Of a stretch of 64,000 bases of DNA, positions 1 to 9,355 are shown piece after piece. How positions within the stretch are numbered: the first letter of the stretch is position 1; every line of letters begins with the position of its first letter. The stretch is taken from NCBI RefSeq assembly GCF_000266945.1, contig NC_018025.1, positions 6,080,001 to 6,144,000 of the forward strand, in the 5' to 3' direction. This DNA is from Desulfomonile tiedjei DSM 6799. GTDB taxonomy: Bacteria; Desulfobacterota; Desulfomonilia; Desulfomonilales; Desulfomonilaceae. Made by a program: the position numbers and the translations under genes. The notes beneath the pieces were generated by a model. It had not been told where the DNA came from and did no database searches. It was given only the letters and a program-made list of their open reading frames with translations.

Positions 1-200
1 ACGACGAAACACAGTGCGTAATCGAAGGACTCCAGAGAGTGTCCCGTCCCGGCCGCCGCGTGTACGTAGGCCATGAACATGGTATCAAAAGCCATGGCGG
101 GGTGGGTATTCTCATTCTCTCGACGTCTCAGGGAGTTATGACCGACAAGGAGGCGCGCCGCCGCCGAATTGGAGGCGAGGTGCTTTGCAGCATCTGGTAA
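1..200 (+). CDS. rpsH: 30S ribosomal protein S8 (C-terminal part)
   Basis: The open frame from base 3 to the TAA at 198-200 encodes the last 65 residues of S8, a primary 16S rRNA binding protein of the small subunit. The diagnostic C-terminal block is visible: GRRVYVG, then [16 protein letters not shown] and a final VLCSIW. The start lies left of the window. It is followed 25 bases later by rplF, the usual spc-operon order, so it is co-transcribed with the genes to its right. Confidence 0.96.
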   Translation, partial: DETQCVIEGLQRVSRPGRRVYVGHEHGIKSHGGVGILILSTSQGVMTDKEARRRRIGGEVLCSIW

Positions 201-225
201 CGGAATTGATTGAGGAGCTTGAGAC

Positions 226-765
226 ATGTCCAGAATAGGCAAGGCCCCGATACCCATTCCTGAAAAGGTGAAGGTTACACTGACACCCCCGAACATCAGC
301 GTTGAAGGGCCGAAAGGGGCGCTTAACTTGTCCTTTTCAGACCTGGTAACCGTAGACCTCCAGGACTCGTTCATCAAAGTGTCCGCTGCGTCGGATCATC
401 GCAAGTCACGAGCTATGCACGGTCTGATGCGGACACTCATTAATAACATGGTCGTCGGAGTTACCGCGGGGTTTACGAAATCCCTCGAAATTCAAGGCGT
501 CGGTTATCGCGCTGAAACAGACAAGCAGACGCTTACCCTGAATGTGGGGTATTCCAATCCGGTGGTGGTCCCCATACCGGAAGGTCTCACTATAGAGGTC
601 GAAAAGAATACGATTATCCACGTCCGGGGAATAGACAAACAGCAGGTCGGTGAAATGGCCGCTCGGATTCGGCGTGTGAGGAAGCCCGAGCCTTACAGAG
701 GCAAAGGTATTCGGTATCTCGGGGAGCAGGTGAGACGTAAGGTCGGCAAGGCCGGAGGCAAGTAG
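226..765 (+). CDS. rplF: 50S ribosomal protein L6
   Basis: This 179-residue protein has normal L6 length. It begins MSRIGKAPIPIPEKVKV and ends with the conserved block GMAARIRRVRKPEPYRGKGIRYLGE that contacts 23S rRNA near the sarcin-ricin loop. The ATG is preceded by a GAGG-like site. It sits between rpsH and rplR as in nearly all bacterial spc operons, so regulation is presumably that of the operon. Nothing unusual is seen in the sequence. Confidence 0.98.
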   Translation: MSRIGKAPIPIPEKVKVTLTPPNISVEGPKGALNLSFSDLVTVDLQDSFIKVSAASDHRKSRAMHGLMRTLINNMVVGVTAGFTKSLEIQGVGYRAETDKQTLTLNVGYSNPVVVPIPEGLTIEVEKNTIIHVRGIDKQQVGEMAARIRRVRKPEPYRGKGIRYLGEQVRRKVGKAGGK

Positions 766-842
766 CGCATCCTTGAATCAAGGAAACGCCCTGGTAACTG
801 TCGACGCAAAAAAACTGCTCCAGGCGTGGAAGAGGAACCAAG

Positions 843-1211
843 ATGAGTAGTATCACGGACAAAGTGGAATCGAGAAAAAAACGAACCAGCCGAATCCGTC
901 ATAAATTAGCGGATAATCGAGACCGGCACCGATTAACTGTTTTTCGGTCAAACAAGAATATATTCGCTCAGATTATAGACGACAGAAAGGGAGTGACCCT
1001 GGTCCAGGCCTCGACATTGGATAAAGGATTCCGGAGAAAAGCGGGCGATCCTTTTAACAAAGACACTGCACGTGAAGTCGGACGCAGACTTGCGGCTCGA
1101 GCCATAGAAGCCAATGTCACAAAAGTGGTCTTCGACAGAGGTCCGTACCTTTATCACGGGAAAGTCAGAGCTTTGGCCGACGGAGCCCGTGAAGGCGGAT
1201 TGGTTTTCTAG
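843..1211 (+). CDS. rplR: 50S ribosomal protein L18
   Basis: This 122-residue L18 is a 5S rRNA-binding protein of the large subunit. Seen: a basic N-terminus ([14 protein letters not shown]), the [18 protein letters not shown] strand pair and the C-terminal [26 protein letters not shown] signature. A GAGGAA ribosome-binding site precedes the ATG. It is separated from rplF by 77 bases and followed 23 bases later by rpsE, the standard operon order. Confidence 0.98.
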   Translation: MSSITDKVESRKKRTSRIRHKLADNRDRHRLTVFRSNKNIFAQIIDDRKGVTLVQASTLDKGFRRKAGDPFNKDTAREVGRRLAARAIEANVTKVVFDRGPYLYHGKVRALADGAREGGLVF

Positions 1212-1234
1212 ACTTCAAGAAGGAGGATTAGCTG

Positions 1235-1774
1235 TTGCTCAACAGATCGGATGTGGCAGCTGAAGGAGAATTGAAAGATCGCGTTGTTCACCTGAGCAGG
1301 GTCGCGAAGGTCGTGAAAGGTGGACGCAGATTTTCATTTAGTGCTGTTGTCGTCGTGGGAGACGGCCAGGGACGAGTCGGGTACGGACTCGGAAAAGCAA
1401 ACGAAGTCCCGGAAGCCATCCGTAAGGGAGTGGAACGAGCCAAATCCTCCCTGGTGGAAATCCCCATTGTGAACGGCACGGTTCCCCACGAAATTACCGG
1501 AGAGTATGGCGCAGCAAAAGTTCTCCTCAAGCCGGCCGGTTCCGGAACCGGAGTCATCGCCGGCGGCGCTGTTCGTGCAGTCATGGAAGCTGCAGGCATT
1601 CGCGACATCCTCACCAAATGTATTGGCACAAACAATCCGCATAATGTGGTGAAAGCGACATTTGAAGGCCTGAAAGGACTGCGGACCCAACAGCAGATTG
1701 CGAGAAAACTCGGAAAACTGGGGCCGAGCGAAGAAGAGTCCGATAAGGGAGAGGAGCTGGTTCCCAATGCTTAA
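1235..1774 (+). CDS. rpsE: 30S ribosomal protein S5 (TTG start)
   Basis: S5, 179 residues, of the small-subunit decoding region. It carries the N-terminal double-stranded-RNA-binding-like S5 domain ([27 protein letters not shown]) and the C-terminal domain with [20 protein letters not shown]. Translation starts at TTG 1235; an AGGAGG eight bases upstream (1221-1226) decides this start. Its last codons overlap the rpmD start by eight bases, suggesting translational coupling. Confidence 0.97.
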   Translation: MLNRSDVAAEGELKDRVVHLSRVAKVVKGGRRFSFSAVVVVGDGQGRVGYGLGKANEVPEAIRKGVERAKSSLVEIPIVNGTVPHEITGEYGAAKVLLKPAGSGTGVIAGGAVRAVMEAAGIRDILTKCIGTNNPHNVVKATFEGLKGLRTQQQIARKLGKLGPSEEESDKGEELVPNA

Positions 1775-1946
1775 GGTGACGCTTATACGAAGCAAGATAA
1801 AAAGCACGGAAAAACAGCTGGCCACAGTACGAGGTTTAGGGCTAAGGAAAGTCAATCAGAGCCGGGTGCTCCAGGATACAGCCGCAATCAGAGGCATGAT
1901 TGACAAAGTGAGCCATCTGGTGCAAGTCGAAGAGGTTGCGGAATAG
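1767..1946 (+). CDS. rpmD: 50S ribosomal protein L30
   Basis: L30, 59 residues, a small surface protein of the large subunit. The product begins [11 protein letters not shown] and contains [22 protein letters not shown], the family core. The longer open frame beginning at 1698 is rejected because those codons lie inside rpsE. The ATG at 1767 overlaps the rpsE stop. rplO follows after 22 bases. Confidence 0.96.
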   Translation: MLKVTLIRSKIKSTEKQLATVRGLGLRKVNQSRVLQDTAAIRGMIDKVSHLVQVEEVAE

Positions 1947-1968
1947 TTCCGCTCCAAACGGAGAAGAT

Positions 1969-2400
1969 ATGGATCTGTCAAATCTCAAAGGACCTAAGAA
2001 GCAAAAGCGCAAGAGAGTTGGGCGTGGAGAAGCTTCCGGCCTGGGAAAGACCAGCGGAAAAGGTCATAAAGGTCAGAAGGCCCGTTCAGGCGGCGGAGTG
2101 TCACCCGGTTTTGAAGGTGGACAGATGCCTCTCCAGCGGCGGCTGCCCAAGAAAGGCTTCACGAATATATTCAAGATCCACTACAACATAGTGAATCTGA
2201 AGGATCTCGTCCAGTTTGAGTCGGGTGCGGTCATCACTCCGGATTCCTTAAGAGAAAAAGGAATCGTGAAACGGAGTGGACCGATAAAATTGCTTTCACA
2301 GGGTGATGTGTCCGCTGCGTTCACGATCATGTTGGATCGGACGAGTACGGCAGCCAGAAAGAAAATCGAAGCCGCCGGCGGTAAAGTGGAAATCGCATGA
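1969..2400 (+). CDS. rplO: 50S ribosomal protein L15
   Basis: L15, 143 residues, of normal length, an assembly protein of the large subunit. It starts MDLSNLKGPKKQKRKRVGRG with the Gly/Lys/Arg-rich N-terminal tail (GRGEASGLGKTSGKGHKGQKARSGGG) that threads into 23S rRNA, followed by the FEGGQMPLQRRLPKKGF signature. The ATG at 1969 follows GGAGAAG at a proper distance; the in-frame upstream ATG at 1936 overlaps rpmD and is less likely. Confidence 0.97.
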   Translation: MDLSNLKGPKKQKRKRVGRGEASGLGKTSGKGHKGQKARSGGGVSPGFEGGQMPLQRRLPKKGFTNIFKIHYNIVNLKDLVQFESGAVITPDSLREKGIVKRSGPIKLLSQGDVSAAFTIMLDRTSTAARKKIEAAGGKVEIA

Positions 2401-2458
2401 TGGTCAGTGTCCGGTCTGTTGACGAACCAAACAGGCCATTTACGAGGAGATTCCCGTA

Positions 2459-3751
2459 GTGATTGGCTCTATCGGCAATATAGCGAAAATACCGGAACTT
2501 AAGCGCAGGGTTATTTTTACGCTTCTGATGCTTTTCGTCTATCGTCTGGGAGTTCACATTCCGGTCCCGGGGATTAATACCGCCGCGCTGAGGGATTTTT
2601 TCGGAAAATATTCGCAGACACTGTTCGGGGTTATCGACATGTTCACCGGCGGCGCCATGGAGAACTTCTCCGTGTTTTCGCTGGGAATCATGCCTTATAT
2701 TTCTGCTTCTATCATACTCCAGCTCCTTACGGTGGTTGTGCCCCATTTGGAGAGACTCTCCAAAGAGGGCGAAGCGGGTAGAAAGAAGATCACCCAGTAC
2801 ACCCGGTACGGAACTGTGGTGCTGGCTTTGATACAGGGATTGGGCATAAGTGTAGGCCTGGCCAAGAGCGAGGGCATGGTCTACATGTCCCCAACTGCCT
2901 TTGTCTTGCTCTCCATGATCACTCTCGCTGCAGGCACGGCGTTCATCATGTGGCTCGGTGAGCAGATGACTGAGCGGGGTATCGGTAACGGGATATCATT
3001 GATCATTTTCGCCGGTATTGTGGCCAGGATGCCTTCAGCTCTGGGACACACCGTTCAGCTCGTGCAGACGGGCGATATCGGTTTCCTCGTGCTACTGCTG
3101 CTCCTGGTGATCATGATAGCGGTGATCGGCATAATCGTGTTTGTGGAACGCGGGCAGCGCAGGATTCCCGTGCAGTATGCAAAACGGGTGGTGGGCCGGC
3201 GCGTGTATGGGGGGCAAAGCACTCACCTGCCTCTCAAGGTGAACACTGCCGGAGTTATTCCTCCGATTTTTGCATCTTCACTCATTATCTTCCCTGCCAC
3301 GATTGCTCAGTTTCTGAATGTCCCGATTCTCACGTCCATCACGAGCTATCTGAGGCCCGGAAGCTTTCTGTATGAGACGATCTTTGTGGCCCTGATCATA
3401 TTCTTCTGCTACTTCTACACGGCGGTTACGTTCAATCCCGTTGATGTTGCAGAAAACATGAAGAAATACGGTGGTTATATTCCGGGAATACGACCCGGGA
3501 AAAAAACCGCTCAGTACATAGACAAGGTGTTGACGAGAATCACGTTCGGGGGAGCGATCTATGTTTCAGTAGTGTGCGTTCTTCCGTCGATCCTCATATC
3601 GCGTTTTAACGCGCCCTTTTACTTCGGAGGAACCTCGCTCCTGATTGTTGTGGGTGTCGCTCTGGACACGTTGACTCAAATCGAGTCCCACATGATCCAG
3701 CGGCATTATGAAGGTTTCATCCGTTCGGGCCGGATTAAGGGACGGCGGTAA
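2459..3751 (+). CDS. secY: Preprotein translocase subunit SecY
   Basis: SecY, 430 residues, forms the Sec channel with SecE and SecG in the cytoplasmic membrane. Ten membrane segments are recognisable. Also seen are GVHIPVPGIN near residue 30, the plug region following it, LGIMPYISASIILQLL and the C-terminal loop with the conserved VLPSILISRFNAPFYFGGTSLLIVVGV. The start is GTG 2459, preceded by CGAGGAGA. It is placed between rplO and adk as in many spc operons. Confidence 0.97.
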   Translation: MIGSIGNIAKIPELKRRVIFTLLMLFVYRLGVHIPVPGINTAALRDFFGKYSQTLFGVIDMFTGGAMENFSVFSLGIMPYISASIILQLLTVVVPHLERLSKEGEAGRKKITQYTRYGTVVLALIQGLGISVGLAKSEGMVYMSPTAFVLLSMITLAAGTAFIMWLGEQMTERGIGNGISLIIFAGIVARMPSALGHTVQLVQTGDIGFLVLLLLLVIMIAVIGIIVFVERGQRRIPVQYAKRVVGRRVYGGQSTHLPLKVNTAGVIPPIFASSLIIFPATIAQFLNVPILTSITSYLRPGSFLYETIFVALIIFFCYFYTAVTFNPVDVAENMKKYGGYIPGIRPGKKTAQYIDKVLTRITFGGAIYVSVVCVLPSILISRFNAPFYFGGTSLLIVVGVALDTLTQIESHMIQRHYEGFIRSGRIKGRR

Positions 3752-3784
3752 TACCGCATCCCTATACTAAATAAGGAAGGTACC

Positions 3785-4432
3785 ATGAGAATCGTTTTGT
3801 TGGGTGGACCAGGTTCGGGTAAGGGCACGCAGGCGAAGAAACTCACAGATACGCTCGGCGTCCCGCAGATTTCAACAGGCGACATCTTCAGAGCCGCGGT
3901 AAAAGAGGGCACCCCCATGGGCCTGAAAGCGAAAGGCTACATGGAGCAAGGCGAGCTGGTTCCTGACGACGTGGTCATTGGAGTCGTGGAAGAACGACTC
4001 ACCAAACCCGATCTGGACAAAGGTTATATGCTTGACGGTTTTCCTCGTACCGTAGGCCAGGCAGAAGCACTGGACAAAATTCTTGCCGGCCAGTCAAAAG
4101 GTATAGATCACGTTGTGCTCGTGGATGTTCCTGATGAGGAGCTCGTGAAAAGATTATCGGGTCGTCGCACCTGCAAGAATTCGGAATGCGGCAGAATGTA
4201 TCACGTCATGTTCAATCCCCCGAAGAAAGAGGGAATCTGTGATGCGTGCGGTTCCGAGCTGTATCAGCGGGCGGATGACAGCGAAGCGACCATAAGAGAG
4301 AGACTGGGAGTGTACAATTCTCAGACCGCGCCTCTTATCGATTACTACGATCGAAAAGGGTTGCTCAGAAAAGTCGAAGGCGTAGGCCCCATCGACGAGA
4401 TCTTTGCCTCCATTCAGAAGGTCTTGAAGTAG
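3785..4432 (+). CDS. adk: Adenylate kinase, zinc-type long form
   Basis: Adenylate kinase (ATP + AMP = 2 ADP), 215 residues, cytosolic. The P-loop GGPGSGKGTQAKKL is at residues 7-20, the AMP-binding DIFRAAV and DGFPRT segments follow, and the LID domain carries two Cys pairs (CKNSEC and CDAC), the structural-zinc form. ATG 3785 follows AAGGAAGG. In many bacteria map and infA come next; here rpmJ follows directly after 27 bases. Confidence 0.97.
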   Translation: MRIVLLGGPGSGKGTQAKKLTDTLGVPQISTGDIFRAAVKEGTPMGLKAKGYMEQGELVPDDVVIGVVEERLTKPDLDKGYMLDGFPRTVGQAEALDKILAGQSKGIDHVVLVDVPDEELVKRLSGRRTCKNSECGRMYHVMFNPPKKEGICDACGSELYQRADDSEATIRERLGVYNSQTAPLIDYYDRKGLLRKVEGVGPIDEIFASIQKVLK

Positions 4433-4459
4433 GGACCCGTCCCGGGAAGAGGAGGGCCC

Positions 4460-4573
4460 ATGAAAGTACGGGCATCAGTTAAGAGAATTTGTGATAAGTG
4501 TAAAATCATTAAACGAAAAGGCACCGTTCGGGTGATCTGCGAGAACCCGAAGCATAAGCAACGCCAGGGATAA
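4460..4573 (+). CDS. rpmJ: 50S ribosomal protein L36
   Basis: A 37-residue L36 encoded between adk and rpsM. The translation starts [20 protein letters not shown] and ends [10 protein letters not shown], giving the C-x2-C ... C-x4-H zinc site of the C+ form. GAGGAGGGCCC precedes the ATG. It is a late-assembly large-subunit protein. Confidence 0.95.
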   Translation: MKVRASVKRICDKCKIIKRKGTVRVICENPKHKQRQG

Positions 4574-4609
4574 CCTTGGTAGGATTCGTCTTTTCGCCAG
4601 GAGGAGACC

Positions 4610-4978
4610 GTGGCGCGTATCGCGGGGATTGACCTTCCCAAAAACAAGCGTCTTGAAGTGGCGCTGACATACATTTACGGAATTGGACGGGCTACAGCTC
4701 GACAAATACTTGAGGAAACCGGTCTGGATCCGAATATGAAATCGGATGCCCTCAGTGAAGTCGATGTCGCCAAGATCCGCGAGACATTGGACCGCTCATA
4801 TAAGGTTGAAGGAGATCTTCGCCGTGAAGTGAGCATGAATATTAAACGTCTTATGGATCTGGGATGCTATCGCGGATTACGGCATCGTCGCGGGCTACCT
4901 GTTAGAGGGCAACGTACTCATACGAATGCCCGGACAAGGAAAGGCCCCAGAAAGATGCAGATCGGCAAGCGCAAGTAG
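4610..4978 (+). CDS. rpsM: 30S ribosomal protein S13 (GTG start)
   Basis: S13, 122 residues, a head protein of the small subunit that contacts tRNA and the L5 bridge. It begins [20 protein letters not shown], with the helix-two-turns-helix segment [14 protein letters not shown] and the C-terminal [24 protein letters not shown] tail. The GTG start at 4610 has GAGGAGA immediately upstream. It opens the alpha-operon part of the cluster. Confidence 0.97.
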   Translation: MARIAGIDLPKNKRLEVALTYIYGIGRATARQILEETGLDPNMKSDALSEVDVAKIRETLDRSYKVEGDLRREVSMNIKRLMDLGCYRGLRHRRGLPVRGQRTHTNARTRKGPRKMQIGKRK

Positions 4979-4997
4979 TCCAATCCATTAGACAAAC

Positions 4998-5017
4998 CAG
5001 CCCGGTCACTCGGGCTG
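4998..5017 (+). other. Hairpin between rpsM and rpsK
   Basis: CAGCCCG and CGGGCTG form a perfect 7-bp stem with a 6-nt loop. It lies in the 128-base rpsM-rpsK spacer, which is long for this operon. No U-tract follows, so it is not a typical terminator. It could be a processing or pausing site; function is unknown. Confidence 0.5.
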
Positions 5018-5106
5018 TTGCCAGCAATTGCCTGTGCGGATGCTGAATGAATTGCCCGTCCGGCGTTGCGTAGAATCGGCCCGACACAGGGTGCACGGAG
5101 AGGTCA

Positions 5107-5496
5107 ATGCCAAGAAGGCGAGTAGTCCGAAAAAAGAAAGAAAAGCGTATTATCCCGAGAGGGGTGGCGCATATACAGTCCACATTCAATAATACCATTG
5201 TGACTATCACGGACCCTGAAGGAAACGTGGTGGCCTGGTCCTCCTCGGGAACACAGGGATTCAAAGGTTCCAGGAAGTCCACTCCATTTGCGGCTCAGCT
5301 TGCGGCCGAAGATGCTGCTCGCAAAGCCATGGAGCAGGGTATGAGAATCGTGGAAGTTTTGATAAAAGGTCCGGGCGCCGGCCGTGAGGCCGCTCTGCGT
5401 TCGCTGCAGGCAGCCGGATTTCAGATTTCTCTGATCAAGGACGTGACTCCCATTCCCCACAATGGATGTCGGCCGCCCAAGAGAAGAAGAGTCTAA
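5107..5496 (+). CDS. rpsK: 30S ribosomal protein S11
   Basis: S11, 129 residues, lines the platform of the small subunit near the E site. It shows the basic N-terminus [12 protein letters not shown], the core [36 protein letters not shown] and the C-terminal [18 protein letters not shown], which is nearly invariant in the family. AGAGGTCA precedes the ATG. rpsD follows 32 bases later. Confidence 0.98.
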   Translation: MPRRRVVRKKKEKRIIPRGVAHIQSTFNNTIVTITDPEGNVVAWSSSGTQGFKGSRKSTPFAAQLAAEDAARKAMEQGMRIVEVLIKGPGAGREAALRSLQAAGFQISLIKDVTPIPHNGCRPPKRRRV

Positions 5497-5528
5497 CCAC
5501 AGATTTGAAGCACTAAAAGGAGACTGGT

Positions 5529-6155
5529 TTGGCACGATATCGAGAATCGGTCTGCAGATTCTGCCGCCGCGAAATGACGAAACTGTTCTTGAAAGGAGAC
5601 CGGTGCTACTCGGACAAATGCTCCGTGGAGCGCAGGAATTATCCTCCCGGGCAGCATGGCCAGGGCCGGCCCAAACATACGGATTACGGAATTCAGCTTC
5701 GCGAGAAACAGAAAGTCAAACGTATCTATGGGGTTCTGGAAAAGCAGTTTCGTAATTACGTCGGGCTTGCGGAGCGTCAGAAGGGCGTTACCGGTGAAAA
5801 TCTGCTCGTTCTGCTGGAGTCCCGCCTTGACAACATGGTTTACAGAATGGGATTCGCTTCGTCTCGGGCTGAGGCTCGACAACTTGTAACCCACGGACAT
5901 ATTCTTGTGAACGGACGGAAAGTAGACATCGTGTCATTCCGCATCAAACCCGGGAATGTGATCGAACTGAGGGAAAAGAGTCGAACCATCCCGTCGGTTG
6001 AAGAATCCCTCAAGACGGTCACCCGTCGCGGTGTACCGGAATGGCTGGATGTCGATGTTGCGAATTTCAAAGGCGTTGTCAAAGCATTGCCGACTCGCGA
6101 AGAGCTGCCTCCCACAATAAGAGAGCAGTTGATCGTAGAGTTTTACTCCAGGTAA
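5529..6155 (+). CDS. rpsD: 30S ribosomal protein S4 (TTG start, zinc form)
   Basis: S4, 208 residues, nucleates 16S 5'-domain assembly and is the classic autoregulator of alpha operons. The N-terminal zinc site (CRFC ... CYSDKC) marks the C+ form, and the S4 RNA-binding domain follows ([20 protein letters not shown] and [11 protein letters not shown]). The start is TTG 5529, fixed by AAAGGAGA at 5516-5523. About 400 non-coding bases separate it from rpoA. Confidence 0.97.
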   Translation: MARYRESVCRFCRREMTKLFLKGDRCYSDKCSVERRNYPPGQHGQGRPKHTDYGIQLREKQKVKRIYGVLEKQFRNYVGLAERQKGVTGENLLVLLESRLDNMVYRMGFASSRAEARQLVTHGHILVNGRKVDIVSFRIKPGNVIELREKSRTIPSVEESLKTVTRRGVPEWLDVDVANFKGVVKALPTREELPPTIREQLIVEFYSR

Positions 6156-6558
6156 ACTGGAAACAACATCCTGTCAGTGGGACCGGGTCGCCTCGCCCGT
6201 TCGGACGTGGAGAATCGGGAGCCGGCAGGAATGCCGAGTTGCAGGCAAGTCATACGGATATTTTTCTGTATCGTGCACTTGAGGCAGACAGTTCAGCAAA
6301 CGGCGAGCGGGAAGACCAGCCAAGAAAGCAGCCGCATTGAGATTTGTCCCTTAGGTTGAGGGTGAGCATGTGGCTCTTTAGATGGTCCGCATAGTTCGGC
6401 TCCACGGAGCATGTCGGAACTGCACGTCTGAAAGCAAGCGTTGGGGCGGGAATAAAGAAAATACTTGACCTTCTCGAGCAGATCAAACGATGCTTCGGGA
6501 ATGCAACTAGGCAAGCGAAGCTTAAATCAGTGACCGAATTCGCAATATGAGGGAAGCA
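6156..6558. other. rpsD-rpoA intergenic region, no gene seen
   Basis: About 400 bases with no convincing reading frame; the open frames here lack a ribosome-binding site and show no family features. A TTGACC at about 6467 could be a -35 element, but no good -10 follows. The spacer is unusually long for this operon and could hold an internal promoter or an autoregulatory leader for rpoA; nothing specific can be shown. Confidence 0.4.
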
Positions 6559-7608
6559 ATGAACGGAACAGGGCACACCCTGATGAGACGAAACTGGACG
6601 GAACTCATCCGGCCGCGCCGCATGGAAGTGGAAGACTCCACGCACACCCCGTTCTACGGCAAGTTCGTCTGTGAGCCGCTGGAACGAGGGTTCGGCATAA
6701 CCCTGGGGAATTCGCTCAGGAGAGTTCTCCTTTCATCTCTCCAGGGCGCAGCCATAACCTCAGTGAAGATTGACGGAGTTCTCCATGAGTTCTCCACGAT
6801 CCCGGGCGTAAAAGAGGATGTTACTGACGTAATCCTCAATCTTAAGAGAATTCAGCTTAAAATGCATACGTCCCAGCCAAAAGTGCTGAAACTTGAGGCA
6901 ACTGGCGAAGGTATAGTAAGGGCAGGGGACATCATCACGGATGAAACCGTGGAGATAATTAATCCTGATCAGGAAATTGCATCTCTGTCCAAAGAAGGCA
7001 AACTCTCTATGACTATTGTTGCGGAATGGGGAAAAGGCTATGTGCCCGCGGAACTGAACAAGAAGGAAGAGGATCCGATTGGCACATTGGCGCTGGACTC
7101 AGTATTTTCTCCTATTCGTAAGGTTAGTTACAAAATTACCAATGCCCGGGTCGGCCGAAGAACAGATTACGATAAGCTCACCATGGAAATCTGGACAAGC
7201 GGCGCTGTGTACCCGGAAGACGCCTTGGCGCAGGCAGCGAAAATCCTCAGAGAGCAGTTCCTCGTATTTCTCAACTTTGCCGAAGAGGAAAGACCGATTC
7301 ACGAAGAGAAACCGCAGCGTGAGCCGGAGATAAACGAAAATCTGTACCGGAGCGTAAACGAACTGGAACTCAGCGTGCGTTCGGCAAATTGTCTGAAAAA
7401 TGCAGACATCAAATTCATAGGCGAACTGGTGCAACGCACGGAAGCAGAAATGCTCAAAACAAAGAATTTCGGACGGAAATCTCTCAACGAAATCAAGGAA
7501 ATCCTTGCTGATATGGATCTCCATCTGGGAATGGCTATTCCCAGTTTTCCCAGCCGCGATGAATTGGAGCGAATGCGGCAGGAGCGGGAAAGCTATATCG
7601 GCGAGTAA
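6559..7608 (+). CDS. rpoA: DNA-directed RNA polymerase alpha subunit
   Basis: RpoA, about 349 residues. The N-terminal dimerisation domain is seen ([40 protein letters not shown]), as is [19 protein letters not shown]. After a linker comes the alpha-CTD with [48 protein letters not shown], which binds UP elements and activators. The ATG at 6559 has GAGGGA just upstream; an in-frame ATG at 6547 lacks such a site but cannot be excluded. rplQ follows after 13 bases. Confidence 0.96.
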   Translation: MNGTGHTLMRRNWTELIRPRRMEVEDSTHTPFYGKFVCEPLERGFGITLGNSLRRVLLSSLQGAAITSVKIDGVLHEFSTIPGVKEDVTDVILNLKRIQLKMHTSQPKVLKLEATGEGIVRAGDIITDETVEIINPDQEIASLSKEGKLSMTIVAEWGKGYVPAELNKKEEDPIGTLALDSVFSPIRKVSYKITNARVGRRTDYDKLTMEIWTSGAVYPEDALAQAAKILREQFLVFLNFAEEERPIHEEKPQREPEINENLYRSVNELELSVRSANCLKNADIKFIGELVQRTEAEMLKTKNFGRKSLNEIKEILADMDLHLGMAIPSFPSRDELERMRQERESYIGE

Positions 7609-7621
7609 TACGGAGTTGTAA

Positions 7622-8059
7622 ATGCGTCACAGAAAAGCAAAGTACAAATTGGGCATGAACACCTCTCACCGCGAGGCAATGCTCAGGAATATGGTAACTT
7701 CATTACTGGAACACGAGAGTATTACAACCACGGATGCTCGCGCAAAAGCGCTCAGGAGCGTGGCCGATAAGATGATAACTCTCGGCAAGAGAGGCGATCT
7801 TCATGCGAGACGCCAGGCGCTGGCAGTAATCAGATCGAAAAAAGTGACGCAAATCTTGTTTGAGGATATCGCTCCGCGGTTTTCCAATCGCGATGGCGGA
7901 TATGTCCGCGTCATCAAGAAAGGATTCCGTCAAGGCGATCGAGCTCCGGTGTCTCTTGTGGAGTTGGTAGAGAAGAAAGCCGAACCGGAAAAAGGGAAAG
8001 CCTCTGCAAAGCGCAAGGGTTTTACCGAAAAGATCGCTGATAAGTTTAAGAGCAAATAA
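7622..8059 (+). CDS. rplQ: 50S ribosomal protein L17
   Basis: L17, 145 residues, begins [52 protein letters not shown], the family signature. The core ends near residue 118 ([18 protein letters not shown]); a Lys-rich tail of about 25 residues ([18 protein letters not shown]...) extends it, as in some other bacteria. It is the last gene of the operon and is followed by an intrinsic terminator. Confidence 0.97.
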   Translation: MRHRKAKYKLGMNTSHREAMLRNMVTSLLEHESITTTDARAKALRSVADKMITLGKRGDLHARRQALAVIRSKKVTQILFEDIAPRFSNRDGGYVRVIKKGFRQGDRAPVSLVELVEKKAEPEKGKASAKRKGFTEKIADKFKSK

Positions 8060-8078
8060 TTCCTTCCTTTTCAATATT

Positions 8079-8113
8079 CCGGGAAATTTCACATGCGGGA
8101 ATTTCCCGGTTTT
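8079..8113 (+). terminator. Intrinsic terminator after rplQ
   Basis: CCGGGAAATT and AATTTCCCGG form a perfect 10-bp stem with an 11-nt loop, followed by TTTTG. It lies 20 bases after the rplQ stop and most likely ends the ribosomal transcript. Confidence 0.85.
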
Positions 8114-8156
8114 GCGTTCGAAACAAGAATCTTATGCCATTTCGCAGTCATTCATA

Positions 8157-8345
8157 TATAGCAGATGACAGAATTTCTGACCTTTTGAACACATTGTGCT
8201 TTAAATGAACGGTAGGTGCCGGCGTCCCTGCCGGCCCGAACCGGTTGATTTGTATTTGAAAAATGTGCCGGCACAGAGGCACGGCACCTACCAATTGTCG
8301 AGAAGTGCCTTCTCAATTGGACACTGTTTTTATACACTTGCTATA
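8157..8345 (+). mobile_element. MITE-like dispersed repeat, copy 1
   Basis: A 189-bp non-coding element with imperfect terminal inverted repeats (TATAGCAGATGACA at the left, ending CACTTGCTATA). The core contains facing GTGCCGGC/GCCGGC palindromes. It is closely similar to the copy at 14462-14649. The TATAG...CTATA ends are consistent with insertion at TA, which would suggest mobilisation by an IS630/Tc1-type transposase; that is inference. No transposase gene is present in the window. Confidence 0.75.
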
Positions 8346-8354
8346 AGATAGCGA

Positions 8355-8457
8355 AGGCTGGGGTGTTCTGAGCGGAGTGATTAGACGGCCTTGCGTCGTC
8401 CGGAGCGAAGGATACCTCGAGCCTCCCAGATTATGAAAAGAAAAGCGAATCTGTATT
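8355..8457 (+). repeat. Dispersed repeat family B, copy 1
   Basis: About 100 bases from GGCTGGGGTGTTCTGAGCGG to the GAAAAGAAAAGCGAAT end. It is found again, inverted, at 22798-22906 and as a fragment at about 45952-46005. The region contains short inverted segments (GACGGC TTGCGTCGTCC). Function is unknown; it directly precedes the ABC-ATPase gene. Confidence 0.6.
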
Positions 8458-8462
8458 AATCC

Positions 8463-9257
8463 ATGATACTGATCGATAGCGTTTCGTTCTCCTACCCCAA
8501 TTCCTCCGGTCCCGCGGTGAACAAGCTATTCCTCAAAATAGCGGAAAAGAGCAGGGTGCTGATCTCAGGTCCCGGCGGGTCTGGAAAAACCACCTTCTGC
8601 AAGCTCCTGAAAGGACTCATCCGTCCTTCTTGCGGCCACGTGGTATTCAATTCGCCGATCTGCTTCGCCGCTGTCGCATATTTGAGCGGAGACCCGTACG
8701 ATTCGTTCGTGGGCGCTTCTGTTGAAGAGGACATCGTGTTCGGTATGGAAAATCAGGGAGTTGCACGCGAGGAAATGGCAAAAAGACTCCACCTGGCTCT
8801 TGAATCGACTGGATTGCAGGGTATGGAAGACAGGCTTGTTCACACCCTTTCCGGTGGTGAACAGCAGAAATTGGCTCTTGCCGGTGCATTGGCAGCAGGA
8901 GCAAGAATTCTGATTCTCGACGAAGCTCTTAACATGCTTGATCGTCCTCTGCGCACGCAAATACGATCTCTTCTGCAGAAGCTCCAAGAAGATCCCGGAT
9001 TGACGATTATAGAAGTGACTCACGACCTGGAGATTGCCACAGGCGCGGACAAAATTGTCTTTTTCTCCGGTGGTTCCATCATATTTGACGGATCATATTC
9101 AGACTTTAGCTCCTTTGCTTCCGGTAGAACGTGGCGCGAATGGTCTGACAACCTGGAATTATTAAAACAGGAACTGTATATACGCGATATTCACGTGCAG
9201 GATTGTACATCTAATTCCCGGCTTTCAGAGTGCTTCACCAGAGTTGAGAAGAAATAA
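8463..9257 (+). CDS. Energy-coupling-factor type ABC transporter ATPase
   Basis: A 264-residue ABC ATPase. Seen: Walker A GPGGSGKTTFCK (about residues 37-48), Q-loop region, signature LSGGEQQKLALAGAL, Walker B ILILDEALNML and the H-loop VTHD. The overall form resembles the CbiO/EcfA ATPases of metal or vitamin ECF importers. No EcfT or S component lies nearby, so it is an orphan subunit or supplies a remote transporter. The ATG at 8463 follows family B repeat sequence directly, with no strong ribosome-binding site. Confidence 0.8.
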   Translation: MILIDSVSFSYPNSSGPAVNKLFLKIAEKSRVLISGPGGSGKTTFCKLLKGLIRPSCGHVVFNSPICFAAVAYLSGDPYDSFVGASVEEDIVFGMENQGVAREEMAKRLHLALESTGLQGMEDRLVHTLSGGEQQKLALAGALAAGARILILDEALNMLDRPLRTQIRSLLQKLQEDPGLTIIEVTHDLEIATGADKIVFFSGGSIIFDGSYSDFSSFASGRTWREWSDNLELLKQELYIRDIHVQDCTSNSRLSECFTRVEKK

Positions 9258-9355
9258 ATGAAATTTCATGAGAATTGGGGTTGAGAATCTAATCTTCTTA
9301 ATGTATAAGTGAGCGCAATGGGGTTCATACTCTGTTCAGAGGAAAGTTACCGCCA

